The notes: a model not told the origin generated them from the sequence alone. 64,000 nucleotides of DNA from Malania oleifera (GCF_029873635.1 NC_080423.1:94955191-95019190), one strand, 5' to 3'; shown: positions 33,913-46,095, counted from the first letter of the stretch. A program made the numbers and translations.

Positions 33913-35510
33913 TTCTCCAGGTTGAAATGTTGGTTGGTCAAGATTGATCAGTTGTAAATCTTTTATCTTTATCATATTTAATTTAATATACATATCTTAC
34001 CAGTATCTTTTAAAGAAGAAGAGTTCTCTTTGAAGTTGGGTAGCATTGTTGAAATTGAAGTACTGCTCATAAGTCATGAGATAATATAAAGACATCTCTA
34101 CCAGTTAACTTCAACATGACAGCAACAGAAAGTAATCTCAACTCCTCGGAAAAAGGAAAGGAAAAAAAAATAAAGAGGAAACTTATTTTTTTCTTATATT
34201 TTCCTTCTCCATTAAATTCTATCAAAAATAAAAATTTGCTTTAATATAACTAAAAATTAGAAAAATTAAATATTAATTATGTGTAAAATTTTAAAAAAAA
34301 ATTATAAATTTGATATATTTTTTATTTTCTTTTTTACTTTCTTTATAACCAAACATGAAAATGTGAATTTCTTTATATTTTCCTTTCCTTTTCTTAATAT
34401 TTTCTGAGTTCCAAGGGGGCCTTAGTGAATAGGAAATGTATATATATTTTGTTCTTTTGAAGGTTTTTATTATCATAATAGAGTCTCTACTCATCTTTTT
34501 TCTTGCTACTTGAAAGTTCATGTGTTTTGGAAGGATTACTAATTTTATATTTGGTACATTAGAATAGAATTATTGAAAGTGAAATGGAAATAAAAAAATT
34601 GTTTATCGAATTTGTAAAATTGTAAAGACCAATTCTATTCGACTCTTCTCTACCAAACGAATTTAGAAATAAAATTTTGATATACTATCGCACTTATAAA
34701 TCTAATAATATAAAGGGAATTCTCCCTTTTATGGTGTCGTTTTTCAAAAATATCGACTTTATCCCAATAACTATCTATGATTATTCCAAAATACTCATTT
34801 TACTATTTACAACTATCCCAAAATGCATTTATAGTTATGTCAAATTTATTCCTATAACTACTCATAACTATTTGCAACTATACCAAAATATTCTTATACT
34901 ACTTAATTTTTTATTATTTTTTTTTATAAAAAAAAAGTTTCGTGGAACACGCACACTGTGTTTGGCATGTAGGAATGAAATGGAATCAAAATGAATAGAA
35001 TTAAATTTATCAGTTCATTTTATTATGATTTTGCTTCAAATTTTCATTTTATTCCTTTTCTACTCTCATTCCACTCACAAACCAAACATGACAAAAGAAA
35101 GCAAATCGTTTTTAAAAGAGCAATGATATTCATTTCGGATTTGTGAAGATTACAAGTGCACGTAACACACATATTAGAAGAAGAGTCAAGATAAAGGAAC
35201 CATGTCATCACATGAGGAAAGCTATATTAATGTCCAAACTTTCCCCCCTCTCTACTCAATAAAGTTGTTAGGTTGCCTATAATAATTCCAAACCCTTGAT
35301 TACGGAGAAAAAAAATTTATGTTTTTCTATAATCAGGGATTTCAGTCACTATCGCGTCACTTTGAATACAATGATACGACTCCAAATTCAAGGATGAAAG
35401 TCATTAGCCTATTGACCCATGGTAATTCGTGGGATAAACTCGCAAGAAAGAATCAAATTCGTGACCTTAGGGTTACCCACGTGAATGCATTGAATCTAAT
35501 ACAATTTTAC
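33913..35510. other. Intergenic AT-rich DNA with probable MITE remnants
   Basis: At about 34962-35094 a segment starts tgtttggcatgtaggaatg and ends cattccactcacaaaccaaaca, which pair imperfectly as terminal inverted repeats. A purine/pyrimidine-rich segment at 34140-34400 shares words with 48240-48345. No genes seen. Confidence 0.35.
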
Positions 35511-35511
35511 C

Positions 35512-35543
<32 letters not shown>

Positions 35544-35683
35544 TAAAAAATTATTAGGTTAATTAAATTTATGGATACTTTTGTTGTATACCTAATTTTT
35601 CTTTTTTATGATCGTAAACATCTTTGTCTGCGCCGGAAAGACGAATTGCCATGCGAAAGTAGTCCATGAATTTATAAGTGAAC

Positions 35684-35686
<3 letters not shown>

Positions 35687-35748
<62 letters not shown>
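35687..35748. repeat. (TA)n(GA)n compound microsatellite
   Basis: TA tract 35687-35731 followed by GA tract 35732-35748. A second (TA)n lies at 35512-35539. Both are upstream of the LURP-one-related gene. Confidence 0.95.
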
Positions 35749-36144
35749 GCTTTACTAGTCTGAGTGTGCGTGCAGCAGAGAGTGCATTGGCAGAAGTGTA
35801 TAATGAATAAACAATCATTCCAATGACGCAAAAGTAGCAGAAACCACCACAGAGCGCACGTATGCATGGCATGGGTGGTGTGAATATATGTATGCTCATC
35901 ACGGCCGACCGCGTGATGTGATTAATTAATTTAAATGAAAATTTTTTAATTGGAAAACAGGGGAGAGAGAATTAATCAATTAACTTAGTTTAAGGAAAGT
36001 AAATAAGTCATGTATGGCGGCAAGGCGTAAAGCAGAGGGACCCTAATGTAAGCAATAGCCCCAGACAAACATCCCAAGACGACGCCCCTTTAGCTACTTA
36101 TCTCTCTCTTTCCACGTTCAATCCCTCCCCTCACTCAATTCCAT

Positions 36145-36152
36145 TATAAAAA
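36145..36152 (+). promoter_or_regulatory. TATA box of the LURP-one-related gene
   Basis: TATAAAAA, 160 bases before the start codon. It is followed by a pyrimidine-rich stretch typical of plant 5' leaders (36180-36260). Confidence 0.65.
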
Positions 36153-36311
36153 CGCCAGCCATATGTTCAGAATCACCATCTGACTTCTTATTCTCTCTAC
36201 TTCAATTCTCAATTCTCCCTTCCCAGGTCAGCTCCATTTAATTTTCTCGATCTTTCTCGGGTTGGATTTCTTTCTTTTCTTCTTGGGATTGAAGATCAAT
36301 CAGCAGCTGCC

Positions 36312-37699
36312 ATGTCGAGGATTTTCCCAGCAGAGAGCAGCTTCTGCTCGCGGGATTTTCCGGGAAAAGCAGGGGAAGTCAGCGGCGAAGGCAGAGATTT
36401 TGGTGGTGGAGAAATTAAATCATTGGTTCCAAGTAGTAGTGTGTTCACGGTGTGGAAGAAATCGAGCATGAGCTTTGAGGGGACGGATGGGTTCACAGTG
36501 TTCGACGACAGGGGAGGATTGGCTTTCCGAGTGGACAATTACTCTAGGAAGAATACTGGCTTCTCTGCTTCTGCTTCGCTTGTCGTCCTCATGGATGGAT
36601 CTGGCAAACCTTTGCTTACTCTCAAACCCCAGGTATATTTATATACATATACATTATACACACATATATGCATACAAAATTTTAATCATTGAATCTCTCT
36701 ATCTCTCAATCTTTAAATTTGGGATCCCCTGCATCTGATCCCAAGGGAGATGAACAAACACCCTCTAAAATTCTAAATCTCATGTGGGTGTTTGATAATT
36801 AGAAAAACATGAAAATTTAAAATTTAAAACAAAAAATGTTTCAGGAACAATAATACTTAGATTCGTCCTTCGTCTTTGGTATCAAATATAACATTTTATG
36901 GATATGATGATACAAACAAAAATACATTCGTAACTTTCGTTCCAAGGCCAATTCAGCCTTATTGAAATTAAACTCTCATGTGCCTACTAATTTTTTAAAT
37001 ACACACACACTCATATTGTTCCTAAATTCCTATCGAATTTTTAAGAAAATAAAATTCATTATGAATTATACAGTTACCTGTCTTTAACAACATCACACTC
37101 TGTTTTGGGAGAAATCTTAAATTTGAATTTGTGTGAAATTGAATAAAATGTAATGTCAAATATACTATAATAAAAGCCATTCTGCGTACAAGCCAAGATT
37201 AAAAAGAAAATATACTATAATAAAACAGGACAATACTAATTCTAATTTATGTATTTATTTGTATGAACAGAGATTGAGCATGCAGCAGCAGTGGAGTGGA
37301 TACAGAGGAGAAGACGGGTGCAGGAAAAGCAATGCTCCAAACCTTAAGCTCTTCTCAATGAGAAGACCATGGAGGACGCGCAGAGACAACAATGTTAGCA
37401 CAGAAGCAGAGATCTTCATGGAGCGACCCGGGAAGAGCAGCCGCTGCCCGACCCGGCCGGACTTCCGGGTTGATGGGTCTTTCAGGAAGCGGAACTGCAG
37501 TATCATCCGGGTCCAAACCGGGGAGGTGGTGGCCCGGATCGCCCGGAAGAAGGTGAACACCAAGACGCCGGTGGTGTTGAGCGATGAAGTGTTCAGCCTG
37601 AGCGTAGAAGCAGGGTGTGAGTCTGAGCTTGTGATGGCATTTGTGGTGGCGCTTGATCGAATCTGCCCCGAGCCCTTTGCCCCTCTCTTGTGTTTTTGA
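36312..37699 (+). CDS. LURP-one-related (LOR) family protein, two exons, 249 residues
   Basis: Exon 1 is 36312-36632 (107 codons) and exon 2 is 37271-37699 (142 codons and TGA). The 638-bp intron has GT/AG ends (cag before gtatat; gaacag before agattg) and phase 0. The product carries the family signature SFEGTDGFTVFDDRGGLAFRVDNY split around residues 54-77. It then shows the beta-rich LURP-one/Tubby-C2-like fold with hydrophobic strands (LVVLMDGSGKPLLTL, residues 90-104). The C-terminal half has EAEIFMER, CSIIRVQTGEVVARIARKK and a helix ELVMAFVVALDRI. Length fits the family. Members have been linked to defence against oomycetes, but the biochemical role is not settled. No signal peptide is evident. 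The gene looks intact, with TATA box and leader in place. Confidence 0.92.
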
Positions 37700-39758
37700 T
37701 TGATTAATAATTGCCTCATTTTTGAAAATGTAATCTTTTGTACTTAAATAATTGATCAACATATGTGACAATCATGAGTTCAAAATGAGAATTGAGATTG
37801 TTTTGTTTTGATTGTTATTGATCTCTTTCTTTCTTCAACATTTTCTCATTTCTAGGGGGAATTTGGTGATGGGATTGAGATTGAGATTGGGAAACTTCGT
37901 TTCTCGATCTTTGATCTTACTTTGCGTAGAAATTCAAATTTATAGTAGTGGTCAGTCACGATTTTCTCTCGTGTTTACTGTTTAGTGCCAAGTCTATCAA
38001 AAATGAAATAATTTGCTGATTTACCCAATTAATTGAGAATTCTATTTTAAAGTCGAACTTAAAAAAAAAAGAATGACAATTTTGGAACAATGAGGAAAAT
38101 GTATATGTTGAAAACCATCTCGAGTTCCTTTAATTAATAACAAGTTATGGGCACACGCTGTCCATGGCAAATAAGGCAATGAATCACATGACATAAAGGC
38201 ATGAATTCCTTTAATTGATCCATGCGACGAGGCCTTTTAACAACCACTCAACCACCGTAATGCTTATGTAAGCCCGCCTTCCATCTCTAGTTATAGCAGC
38301 CTAACTTTCGCCCCCCCTATGGAGGGAGGGTAAGAGAAGAACCATGAGGCCTAAAATCTAGGGTTTTCTAGGGATATGATTTTTTTCCCTCACACTGGAG
38401 CGAGGAATGCTATCATGCTAATTAGAAGGGATGTTAATTATTTTAAGATATCATAATTAGCATTAATACCTCGCTTTAATGTGCATGAGGGAGAAATTAT
38501 AAGAAAAAATAAATAAATAAGCTAACTGCATGATCGTGTCCATCCATCTATGAGAGAAAGAAACATCATTATTGCTATATGTGGTAAAAAAAAAAAAAAA
38601 ACTCGAGTATCACTTGTTCTACAGTGAACACGCATGCAAATCAAGTAAGTCAACCCAATTAATGACTTCTACTTATCACAGCTAACTAAACTCTGTGGAA
38701 AAAACTTATAGATACGATAGATTTGCACAGAGAGATCAAAGTTTTTATAGCTAGATGATGAGTCGTTTGTTAATTCGGTTAAATGATATTATAAATTGGA
38801 CAAATTAGCTCAAAATAAATTTAAAAGGTGGATAAATTATCAAATAATAAATTTGGGAGGGAAAGGGAATGACCTTAAAACCAAATGAAATGAGCTTATC
38901 ATTTGTAACATATTATATATTTTTTATTACTTATAAAAATTTAACTTAATATGAAAACTCGCAAACCAAACTAAAAATGTGAAAACCAACTTTCCTAAAG
39001 GTTTAATGATAGAATCGATCGAATTATCAAAGTTCACTAATCAAAATTATTAGATTAATATTGGTCCAATTGATTATTTTGATCCAACTATATGTGGCTA
39101 ATATTTCAAGCAACTAACCCTATTATTCCTCTGCATTTTACCCATAGAATATGCTATTGAAAAATCATCATGTTAGATTAAAAGGATGAGAGCCTAAAAG
39201 TCCAATTGGTTTGATCTTGTTCATTTAGCAAAAAATCAATCCTAAATCAAACTAATAAGGATGTGATTTGGGTCGATTTGGATCGGTTTGATTATCGGGG
39301 CAATTGGTTTAGGTTTGTAATTTAGTTTGTTAGTTGGCAAAATACAAATGAAAAAAAAAAGTAAAACTAAAAATACAAAAGAACGTGTGAAAGTTATGCT
39401 AAGCATAATAGGACATGCTACATTAAAAATGCTACTTATACTATTATTCAAGTCATAGATTAGTAGACTTCTCATAAAAAAAAATAACAGTAATAATATA
39501 AAAATACGATGTAACATAATAAGTACTTTATAATTTTCAAATAAATAAAAATTTGAAATTAATCAAAAAAAATATTATATTAATTGTCTAACATATGCTT
39601 ATTGTCATCCAAAAGGATCAAAGCATTATATCCACAGCAAAAATAAAACAAAAAACATAAAAATTAATACCCTCCAAAATGTGCTAGTCGTATAGTCCAT
39701 CCTTTGTATTCTTTCATAAGTCTCGAGTAGTTATAAGCTCTTATTAATTTTATTTTTA
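37700..39758. other. Intergenic, no gene seen
   Basis: 3' flank of the LOR gene and AT-rich DNA. It contains one clear inverted repeat (38387-38491). Short open frames have no recognisable domain. Confidence 0.55.
38387..38491. repeat. Inverted repeat of about 38-bp arms (MITE-like hairpin)
   Basis: The left arm starts ccctcacactggagcgagg and ends atgctaatta (38387-38422). The right arm is its imperfect reverse complement, starting taattagcat and ending gcatgaggg (to 38491). The loop is about 25 bases. It fits a small MITE; a hairpin RNA is possible only if transcribed. Confidence 0.65.
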
Positions 39759-39774
39759 TTTTCTTTACATATAT

Positions 39775-39987
39775 ATATTTTTTTTTGGATTACACACCGG
39801 GTTTCTACGTGTCCGTTTTAGGTCCACGTGACTAATCTCGCGCCCCTTGAAACCGACCTCACAACTCCAAAGGAAGGTAAATTTTAGGAATCCAGGGACG
39901 GAAACGAACTCGAGAGAGTTTGAACACCTGATCTCGTAAGAGGCACTCTAACAGTCTGCACTACCACCTGAACCACGCCCTGGGGGG
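39775..39987 (-). mobile_element. tRNA-derived SINE with perfect 16-bp target duplication
   Basis: On the minus strand: A-box-like GGTTCAGGTGGTAGTG (39974-39959), B-box-like GTGTTCAAACTC (39927-39916), a GC-richer body, and a poly-A tail (T run at 39778-39786). The direct repeat TTTTCTTTACATATAT flanks it at 39759-39774 and 39988-40003 without mismatch, marking insertion by LINE-encoded machinery. No product. Confidence 0.85.
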
Positions 39988-40574
39988 TTTTCTTTACATA
40001 TATTCATTGGAGGTGAGTTGGGTTAGACCGGGTGGGTTAGACACTAAACCCACAAACCAAACCATTTAGTTGGGTTGTGCAAAATGGTCGGGAAGCCGCC
40101 AACTGATTCATAAACCATTCGAATTGAAAACAAACCTAATGTATTTTCATTACTGAAGCTCATATTAAGTTTGTGATACATGAGGAAAACTAACTCATCT
40201 ACCATCATATATCTTTTTCTGTCCGTCCCTCTTAAAATTAAAGCGCAAGGGCTTTAATACAAACGAAAATTTAAGTTGGATGGTAAACTTAACCCATCTA
40301 TAATTGAGTGGTAGGAGCATAGCTGGTTTGCCATTTGGTTGCTGCAAAATTATTTTTTAAAGGGGAAAAAATGTACCAGGATGCTTTGAAGCACAACATA
40401 ATTAGAGCATCATATGTCAATAATCAGCGGGCATGGTGTGATGGATTCTCCATTTTAGTTTATTTAAAGTTATCGAATCCAAAGAACTTTCTTGGCTATG
40501 GGTTTTTTCTAGAATATCAGAAGTTTATATATATCCATCGTAGAGTTGATTTGATGAATTCTGCATTTTTTTGT
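39988..40574. other. Intergenic, no gene seen
   Basis: AT-rich DNA. The part at 40480-40570 is loosely similar to 47190-47300 (tttctagaatatcag, ttgattt, attctrcattttt). Confidence 0.5.
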
Positions 40575-40853
40575 TTATTTAAATCAATCAAATCCTAAGA
40601 ATTTTCTTGGCATCCTATGGGAGTTTTCCTAAAATATCAAAATATATTAATAGTTTTTAAATTGACTTGATTTGATTGATGTGACATATTTTTTTTTTAA
40701 TCTGTCAAATATTAAGAATGGAGAATCCCGCATGTCCCGATAACGAACTTTATTTTGTACAAGCTGCATGAACTTGGAAGAGAGAGAGAGAGAGAGAGAG
40801 AGATTTTACTCTAAATATTTAAAAAAAAAATTTACATAAGTGAACACTAACTT
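40575..40853 (-). repeat. Repeat copy 1, left part (split by LINE)
   Basis: Collinear with 46112-46320: cctaagaattttcttgg, cctatgggagttttcct, tattttgtacaag, aacttggaagagagag and the tttactctaaatatt block. It ends in the LINE target duplication AAGTGAACACTAACTT (40838-40853) and resumes at 45415. Confidence 0.85.
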
Positions 40854-41132
40854 TTTTTTTTTTTTTTTTAAGAAGGGCGGCACGGCCATTTATTTATTGA
40901 TAACCCCTCACTTTTGAAAGAGGAATATCGTGGTTACAAGATAATCAATGGGAGATAACGAAAGACAATACGTTAAAAACCTCCCAAATAACAACACCCA
41001 CATCCAGTCAAAAACCGGGTTACAAGTCCAAACAAAACAAAACAAAACAAGACCTACAAAACAAACATCACACAACAAAATAAAACAAAAGATAACAACA
41101 TAAAGCATAAGTTAAAACCAAAAGAAAATCAG

Positions 41133-41612
41133 TTAAACATACCTCATATAAGTCGTACTCATCTTCTCCAATTTATACAAACCATTGCTAACTCTAGGGA
41201 GTTGACTACTATTTGTAAACAAATTATTCCTCCCCATAGCACCTTGTCGAGCCAAGGCATCTGCCACTTTGTTCCCTTCTCTATACCAATGATTTATCAA
41301 AAAATTTACTCCCTCCAATAAACCAATAAGTTGCTCCCAAAAATCCCACAAATACCACAATGAGCACTTCCTGGCTCTTATCCAATTAACTACAATATTC
41401 AAATCACATTCAATATCGATACAGGTATGTCCCAAATGTTTGCAAATCTTTATTCCCTCCAACACAGCTCTCAATTCAGTTTCATTACTTGAACAAGAAC
41501 CAAAATATTTTGAAAAACCGATCACAAAAGAACCTATATGGTCTCTAAGGATGTCACCACCACCCGCCGGCCCTGGGTTCCCCAGGCCGCTCCCATCCAA
41601 ATTTAGTTTCAA
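41133..41612 (-). pseudogene. LINE ORF2 RNase H domain (still open)
   Basis: 159 residues open from 41612. All expected acidic positions are present: LNLDGSGLGNPG, ETELRAVLEGI, IECDLNIVVNWI and EGNKVADALARQ. It is the C-terminal RNase H found in plant L1 LINEs and degrades RNA of the RNA:DNA hybrid. It lies in a different frame from the zinc-binding region upstream, so it is not translated in register here. Confidence 0.9.
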
Positions 41613-41746
41613 CCTCCCTTGCCTCGGTTTTAGTCATCTCACACTTTACATAGTTTTAATTCTTTTATCCACAATTTGCACTTCTAGATTCTGCAATACC
41701 CGAAAATCAGTATCCTTTAACTGAACCATTTCTGTCATGTTCCTAC

Positions 41747-42586
41747 TCAAAACCCCACCCAATACTTAATGGAGAGCCACACATCAGTACTACTCTCTAA
41801 TTTTCCTCCCATTCTAGTCACACATCTCCTTCTCCATAGCCTCCAAACTACTAAATAAGGAATCAAACCCATCAATGAACCCAGTTGAGAGAACCTGAAA
41901 GCCCTATTAAACCACATTAGGACTCTTTCTTTCCAACTTTCTTGCCTAAGGAAAGGAACACCTACCTCCACCGAAACCTTCCTCCAAACCTTAGAAGCAA
42001 GGTCTCCCTTATTTAACACATGCTCCAAATCTTCTGATTGCCTCATCTTACAACAATTACAAGCCAAAACAAGTGAAACCCCCACCCTTCTCACCTTTTC
42101 ATCAACACTTAGGCACTCAAAAGTAGCCTTCCACATACAGATAGAAATTTTCTTCGGTAACCATTTGTTCCAAACCCACTTAGCCCAATCAAATTTTGGA
42201 GCTCTAACTCTGATAACATCCCATGCAGATTTTGTATTAAAGCAACCATCCTTTTTCAGGAGCCATAACAGAATGTCGGAAAGATTTCTCACCTTTTCCA
42301 TCACTTCATCCGCTTTACTAAACCCTAGAATCCTCTGCAAATTTTCCACATCCCACGCATTATTGATGACCAAATCTTTTAATTTGATATGAGATTGTGC
42401 ACCATTTGGACAATCTGCAAACAAAGGTCCCAAATCTAGAAACTTATCATACCACAATTTTACATCTCCTTCTCTAACCTTCCACTTAGAATTACTTAAC
42501 AGTTCAGGCATACCCTGCAAAACTTTCCTCCAAAAGGAAGAATCCGATCCATGCGATCTGCAAAGAGCAATATGTCCTCCTTTCAC
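41747..42586 (-). pseudogene. LINE ORF2 zinc-binding reverse-transcriptase-associated region
   Basis: 279 open residues from 42586. Recognisable parts are WKVREGDVKLWYDKFLDLG, then WLLKKDGCFNTKSAWDVIR, then WVWNKWLPKKISICMWKA, then CNCCKMRQSEDLEHVL, the zf-RVT region of plant LINE polyproteins. The His that usually follows EHVL is replaced by Asn (EHVLNKG). Confidence 0.88.
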
Positions 42587-44130
42587 ATATTTAGCCTTAA
42601 AAATCTAGCCCATAAAGAATTTTGCGTTAATAAATGTCAACCAAACTTCATGAACAAATACCATTGCACTTCCCAAATGTCCCTTTCTCCAATGCCCCCC
42701 TCCTCCACAGGAACACACAATTTCTTCCAAGTCCTCTATTTCATTTTTTCTTTTTCATCCTTAAATCCCCAGAAAAAAGAAGCAAACATACCTTGTATCT
42801 TTTTAATCACCAGTTTCGGTACATTTAGAACAACTAACAGATGCAATGACATACTTGAAAGCACATGTCTCAACAAAACAAGATGACCTCCTTAAGACAA
42901 CAGTCTACTTTTCCAGCCCTCAACTCTCTTACTGATTTTTTGGATTAAAGAGTCAAAATGACAGCCTTTCAATTTATCATCCACTATTGGCATACCCAAA
43001 TACGTAAAAGGAAATTTACCTCAATAAAACCAGTCTCTTGAAGAATTTCTCCTTTCCTCTGAACACCTAACTTGTTTGAGAAAAAAAATAGCTTATTTAT
43101 CTTTATTCACCCTTGGCCAGTCTAGTTTTCATACTCCTTAATCACCTCCATTAATTGACTAACAGATTTTTTTCCAACATTAGCAAAAATAACAACATCA
43201 TCCGCGTACATTAAATGCGATATAATAGGTGCACCACACGGGTGTGCAAATGGTAAAATCCGCTTCTCAAACAACTTTTTTTGAATTAATTTAGAAAGAA
43301 TTTCTTCCAGATGATGAAAATATATGGCGACAACGAATCCCCTTGCCTCGAGCCCCTTTTTGACTTGAAGAAACCTCTATAAGTGCCATGCATCATGACA
43401 AAAAACCATGGAGTGGAAATACAATTCTGAATCAATTTACAAAACCAATCTGGAAAACCAAGAGCCTGAAACATCTTATCTACCACCTGTCACTCCACAC
43501 GATCATATGCTTTGCTCATATCAAGCTTTAGCATTATATTACCTCCTCTCACCCGCCTATGTAATAATTTTGTCATCTCTTGAGTAAGCGTTATATTTTC
43601 AAAAATACTCCTCCCTTTCACAAAAGCACCTTCCTCTAAAGATATTAAATCACACATCACCAACGAAAGCTTGTCACCAAAGATTTTGGAGAAATTTTAC
43701 AGATTACGTTACAAAGGCTTATCGGCCGAAATTTATCAAAAGACTGAGGATCCTTTACCTTAGGAATAAGCACTATGTAAGAGGAACAAAAATACCGAGG
43801 CAACATATCACCTCTGAAGAATTCTCTTACCGCATCCATCACATCATTTTTAATAATCTTCCAACAGGTAATATAAAAAGAAGACCCAAACCCATCCGGT
43901 CCCGGGCCACCATTCACAGAAATAGACGAAACAGCTTCATAAACCTCCTCCTCAGTCGGTTCTTCCCTCAGCTGACCTATCAACTCCTCAGAAACCACCG
44001 AATGGATGATATCTTCCAGGTTTGACCTTTGCACTGAACTATTTTGCCCCAAGAATCGCTCAAAATACTTCACGGCCTCATCATGGACCGTCTGCATACT
44101 TTCTAACACCAAACCATTAGGAAGCGTCAT
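42587..44130 (-). pseudogene. LINE ORF2 reverse transcriptase, frameshifted
   Basis: From 44130: PNGGPGPDGF-type motif (ISVNGGPGPDGFGSSFYITCW), VLIPKVKDPQSFDKFRPISLCN, then GFPDWFCKLIQNCI and GSRQGDSLSPYIF (about 43460-43300), and the catalytic YADD at 43208-43197. At least two frame changes separate these blocks, so no full-length enzyme can be made. Confidence 0.9.
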
Positions 44131-44429
44131 TGAATTTACACAAGAATTTCACTTTTTTTGCGTAATCACAACATGGAAAAACTTTGAATTTTGATCCCCA
44201 TCTATCAACCATTTCATCTTTTCTTGTTGCGCCAATCTAGCCTCTTCCCTTTTTTACCAAACCTCCAATTCAGCCTTACAAACAAGGAACTCTTCTTCAA
44301 CTGATCCCGAGTATTCTGTCTGCAGTAAATTCTCATATTTTTCCACTCTTTCCTCCAACTCTTGAATAAAACTACCAACACGACCAAAAGTATATTTATT
44401 CCATACCCTAAGCCTCTATTTTAGCCTTT

Positions 44430-45257
44430 TTAATTTACCTGCCAATTTACACAATCCTGAATCCGCCACAATGTGATCTCTCCAAGATGATTCAACCATT
44501 TCCAAAAATCCCCATGTGACGTCCACATGTTCTGAAACCTAAAAGGCGCTGACCCATACCTCTCCATACTCGCATACAGCTGTAATAAGATAGGAGAATG
44601 ATCTGAAGTATTTCTTTTCAACAAAGAAGTCTTAGTTTCACCATATTTTATAGAAAAAATATTATTAATCAGCACCATGTCCAGTTTCGCCCAACTTCTT
44701 CTCAAACCTTGTTGGCCGTTACACCATAAAAATTGACTTCCTTCGAATTTGAGGTCCAATAACCCACAACTATTAATACAACCATTGAATTCAGTCATAG
44801 ACGAACCCAAGCGAGGTCTACCTCCCACCCTTTCCTCATATGACCGAATTACATTAAAATCTGTCATAACAACTCAAGCCACATCAACACTCGACATCCC
44901 CTGAAGCTGTTCCCATAAATCTCTTCTCTCAATATGATAACATTTAGCATATACAAAAGTAAGAAGCAGGGAACCTCTATCCTCTGTTAACGAAACTGTC
45001 ATACATTGATTTAAGGTACCCACCCAATCCACTTGAACATCATCTTTTCAGAACAACCAAATCGTCCCACCTTCCTTTACATTAGAGCAAAAATTAGTAA
45101 ATTGCAAATACATTGCCCACCTTCGTATTTTTTCTATATCTTGAAAAGGTTCCGAGACTACCAAAATTGAAACTTTCTGATCCTTTACAATTTGTTTCAA
45201 TCTACTCTTCGACGTGCCCAACCCTCTTATATTCCAAAACATAATTTTGTCAATCAT
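44430..45257 (-). pseudogene. LINE ORF2 AP endonuclease domain
   Basis: ORF2 starts at 45257 (MIDKIMFWNIRGLG) and holds the NIRGL start motif, VSEPF, DFNVIRS, LDLKFEGSQFLWCN, RRSWAKLDMVL and TSDHSPIL, the endonuclease that nicks target DNA. Two in-frame TGA codons (45050-45048, and just before the Met at 44867) stand where relatives have Trp. Confidence 0.9.
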
Positions 45258-45414
45258 AGGTTCAACTTTTGAGGTACTGCCCTAGACCTCTTAGACTTTC
45301 TCACTTGTCCATCATCTTTATTTTTTCCTTCCGATTCCCTCATTGTCATATTACCTGGATCAGAATAATATTCTTTTTGAGTGGATGAGAGTGGAGGGAT
45401 AATTATGATGTGTT
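45254..45414 (-). pseudogene. LINE ORF1 C-terminal tail
   Basis: The last residues of ORF1 are basic (VRKSKRSRAVPQKLNL) and end in a TGA that overlaps the ORF2 start codon as ATGA (45257-45254). The rest of ORF1 was lost by 5' truncation at 45414. Confidence 0.7.
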
Positions 45415-45878
45415 AAGTGAACACCAACTTGATTTAAAAGTTTAAGCATATTAGGTCTTAGGTCCAACCATATATATAAGCATCAATTATCCACTCAATT
45501 TTTTCAATGTGAGACAAACTCACAAGTGGAATTCTCAACAATCTCCCTTTCACTTGTGAGTTCCAACTGTCCCACCTTGAACTGATATTATCTCCCTTAT
45601 TAGAGTAAGCCCAATTTTCCAACAGTTGCTCAAGTGGACCTTACCACCGCACCTTATATATCTCGGATTGCATTTCACGTGCCTCCGAATCAATCCTACT
45701 TCCCACGTCTTGACCCTATTCAGATCCATCTTAATTCTAGGCCTAGATGATCCTTATTGACCTCGATTACACACTTGGTCCTCTAACTTTTAGCACGTTA
45801 GAAGAATTAACTTTACGCTTCGACATTTTGCGATGTTACTCATCCAAAGTTACAAACCATCGGCTCTAATACCACTTG
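45415..45878 (-). repeat. Repeat copy 1, right part (TRIM-like internal region and LTR start)
   Basis: Collinear with about 46307-46712 up to acgcttcgac (45825). On the minus strand a purine stretch AGTGAAAGGGAGAT precedes TGTTGAGAATTCCACTTGTG (about 45539), like a polypurine tract and LTR start. TGGTATTAGAGCC (45874-45862) resembles a Met PBS. The combination suggests a short non-autonomous LTR element; exact ends were not found. Confidence 0.5.
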
Positions 45879-45889
45879 TTAGCACTAGG

Positions 45890-46095
45890 GATGGCAAAAA
45901 CGGGCCGGAGGTTGGGTACGGGCCGATCGTAAATGGGCCAAGTCATAAACGATTCGAGTCATAAATGGGTTGATGTTAAATAGGTCATGCCCATGCCAAC
46001 CCTAACCCACTCGTTTAATAAACAAGCGGGTCACGGGTTACTCGTTTAAAAAATATAATTTATTTATTTTAAAATTTTTAAAATTTTCATATAAA
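45890..46095. mobile_element. Probable truncated hAT-like MITE
   Basis: Starts tagggatggcaaaaacgggc and is rich in gggtt/aaacgggtc words such as cactcgtttaataaacaagc. This resembles common plant hAT MITEs with cgggtt content. The right end is not recognisable. Confidence 0.3.

Larger units (their letters stand above)
40852..45414 (-). mobile_element. L1-type LINE, about 4.56 kb, 5' truncated, with 16-bp target duplication
   Basis: Minus strand, from 45414 down to a poly-A tail seen as 18 T at 40852-40869. The duplication AAGTGAACAC(T/C)AACTT lies at 40838-40853 and 45415-45430 with one mismatch. Order of parts: tail of ORF1, ORF2 with AP endonuclease, reverse transcriptase, zinc-binding connection region and RNase H. 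It was inserted by target-primed reverse transcription; the 5' end is truncated inside ORF1. Frameshifts and stops make ORF2 non-functional. Confidence 0.93.

Noticed and set aside
37255-37771. Minus-strand frames of 154 and 138 residues over LOR exon 2
   Set aside because: Antisense shadows of a GC-rich exon with a clear family match on the plus strand.
32235-39974. Possible tRNA genes at the A/B-box pairs
   Set aside because: No acceptor or anticodon stems; tails and target duplications mark them as SINEs.
42551-42886. Plus-strand 111-residue frame over the LINE
   Set aside because: Antisense shadow of LINE ORF2.
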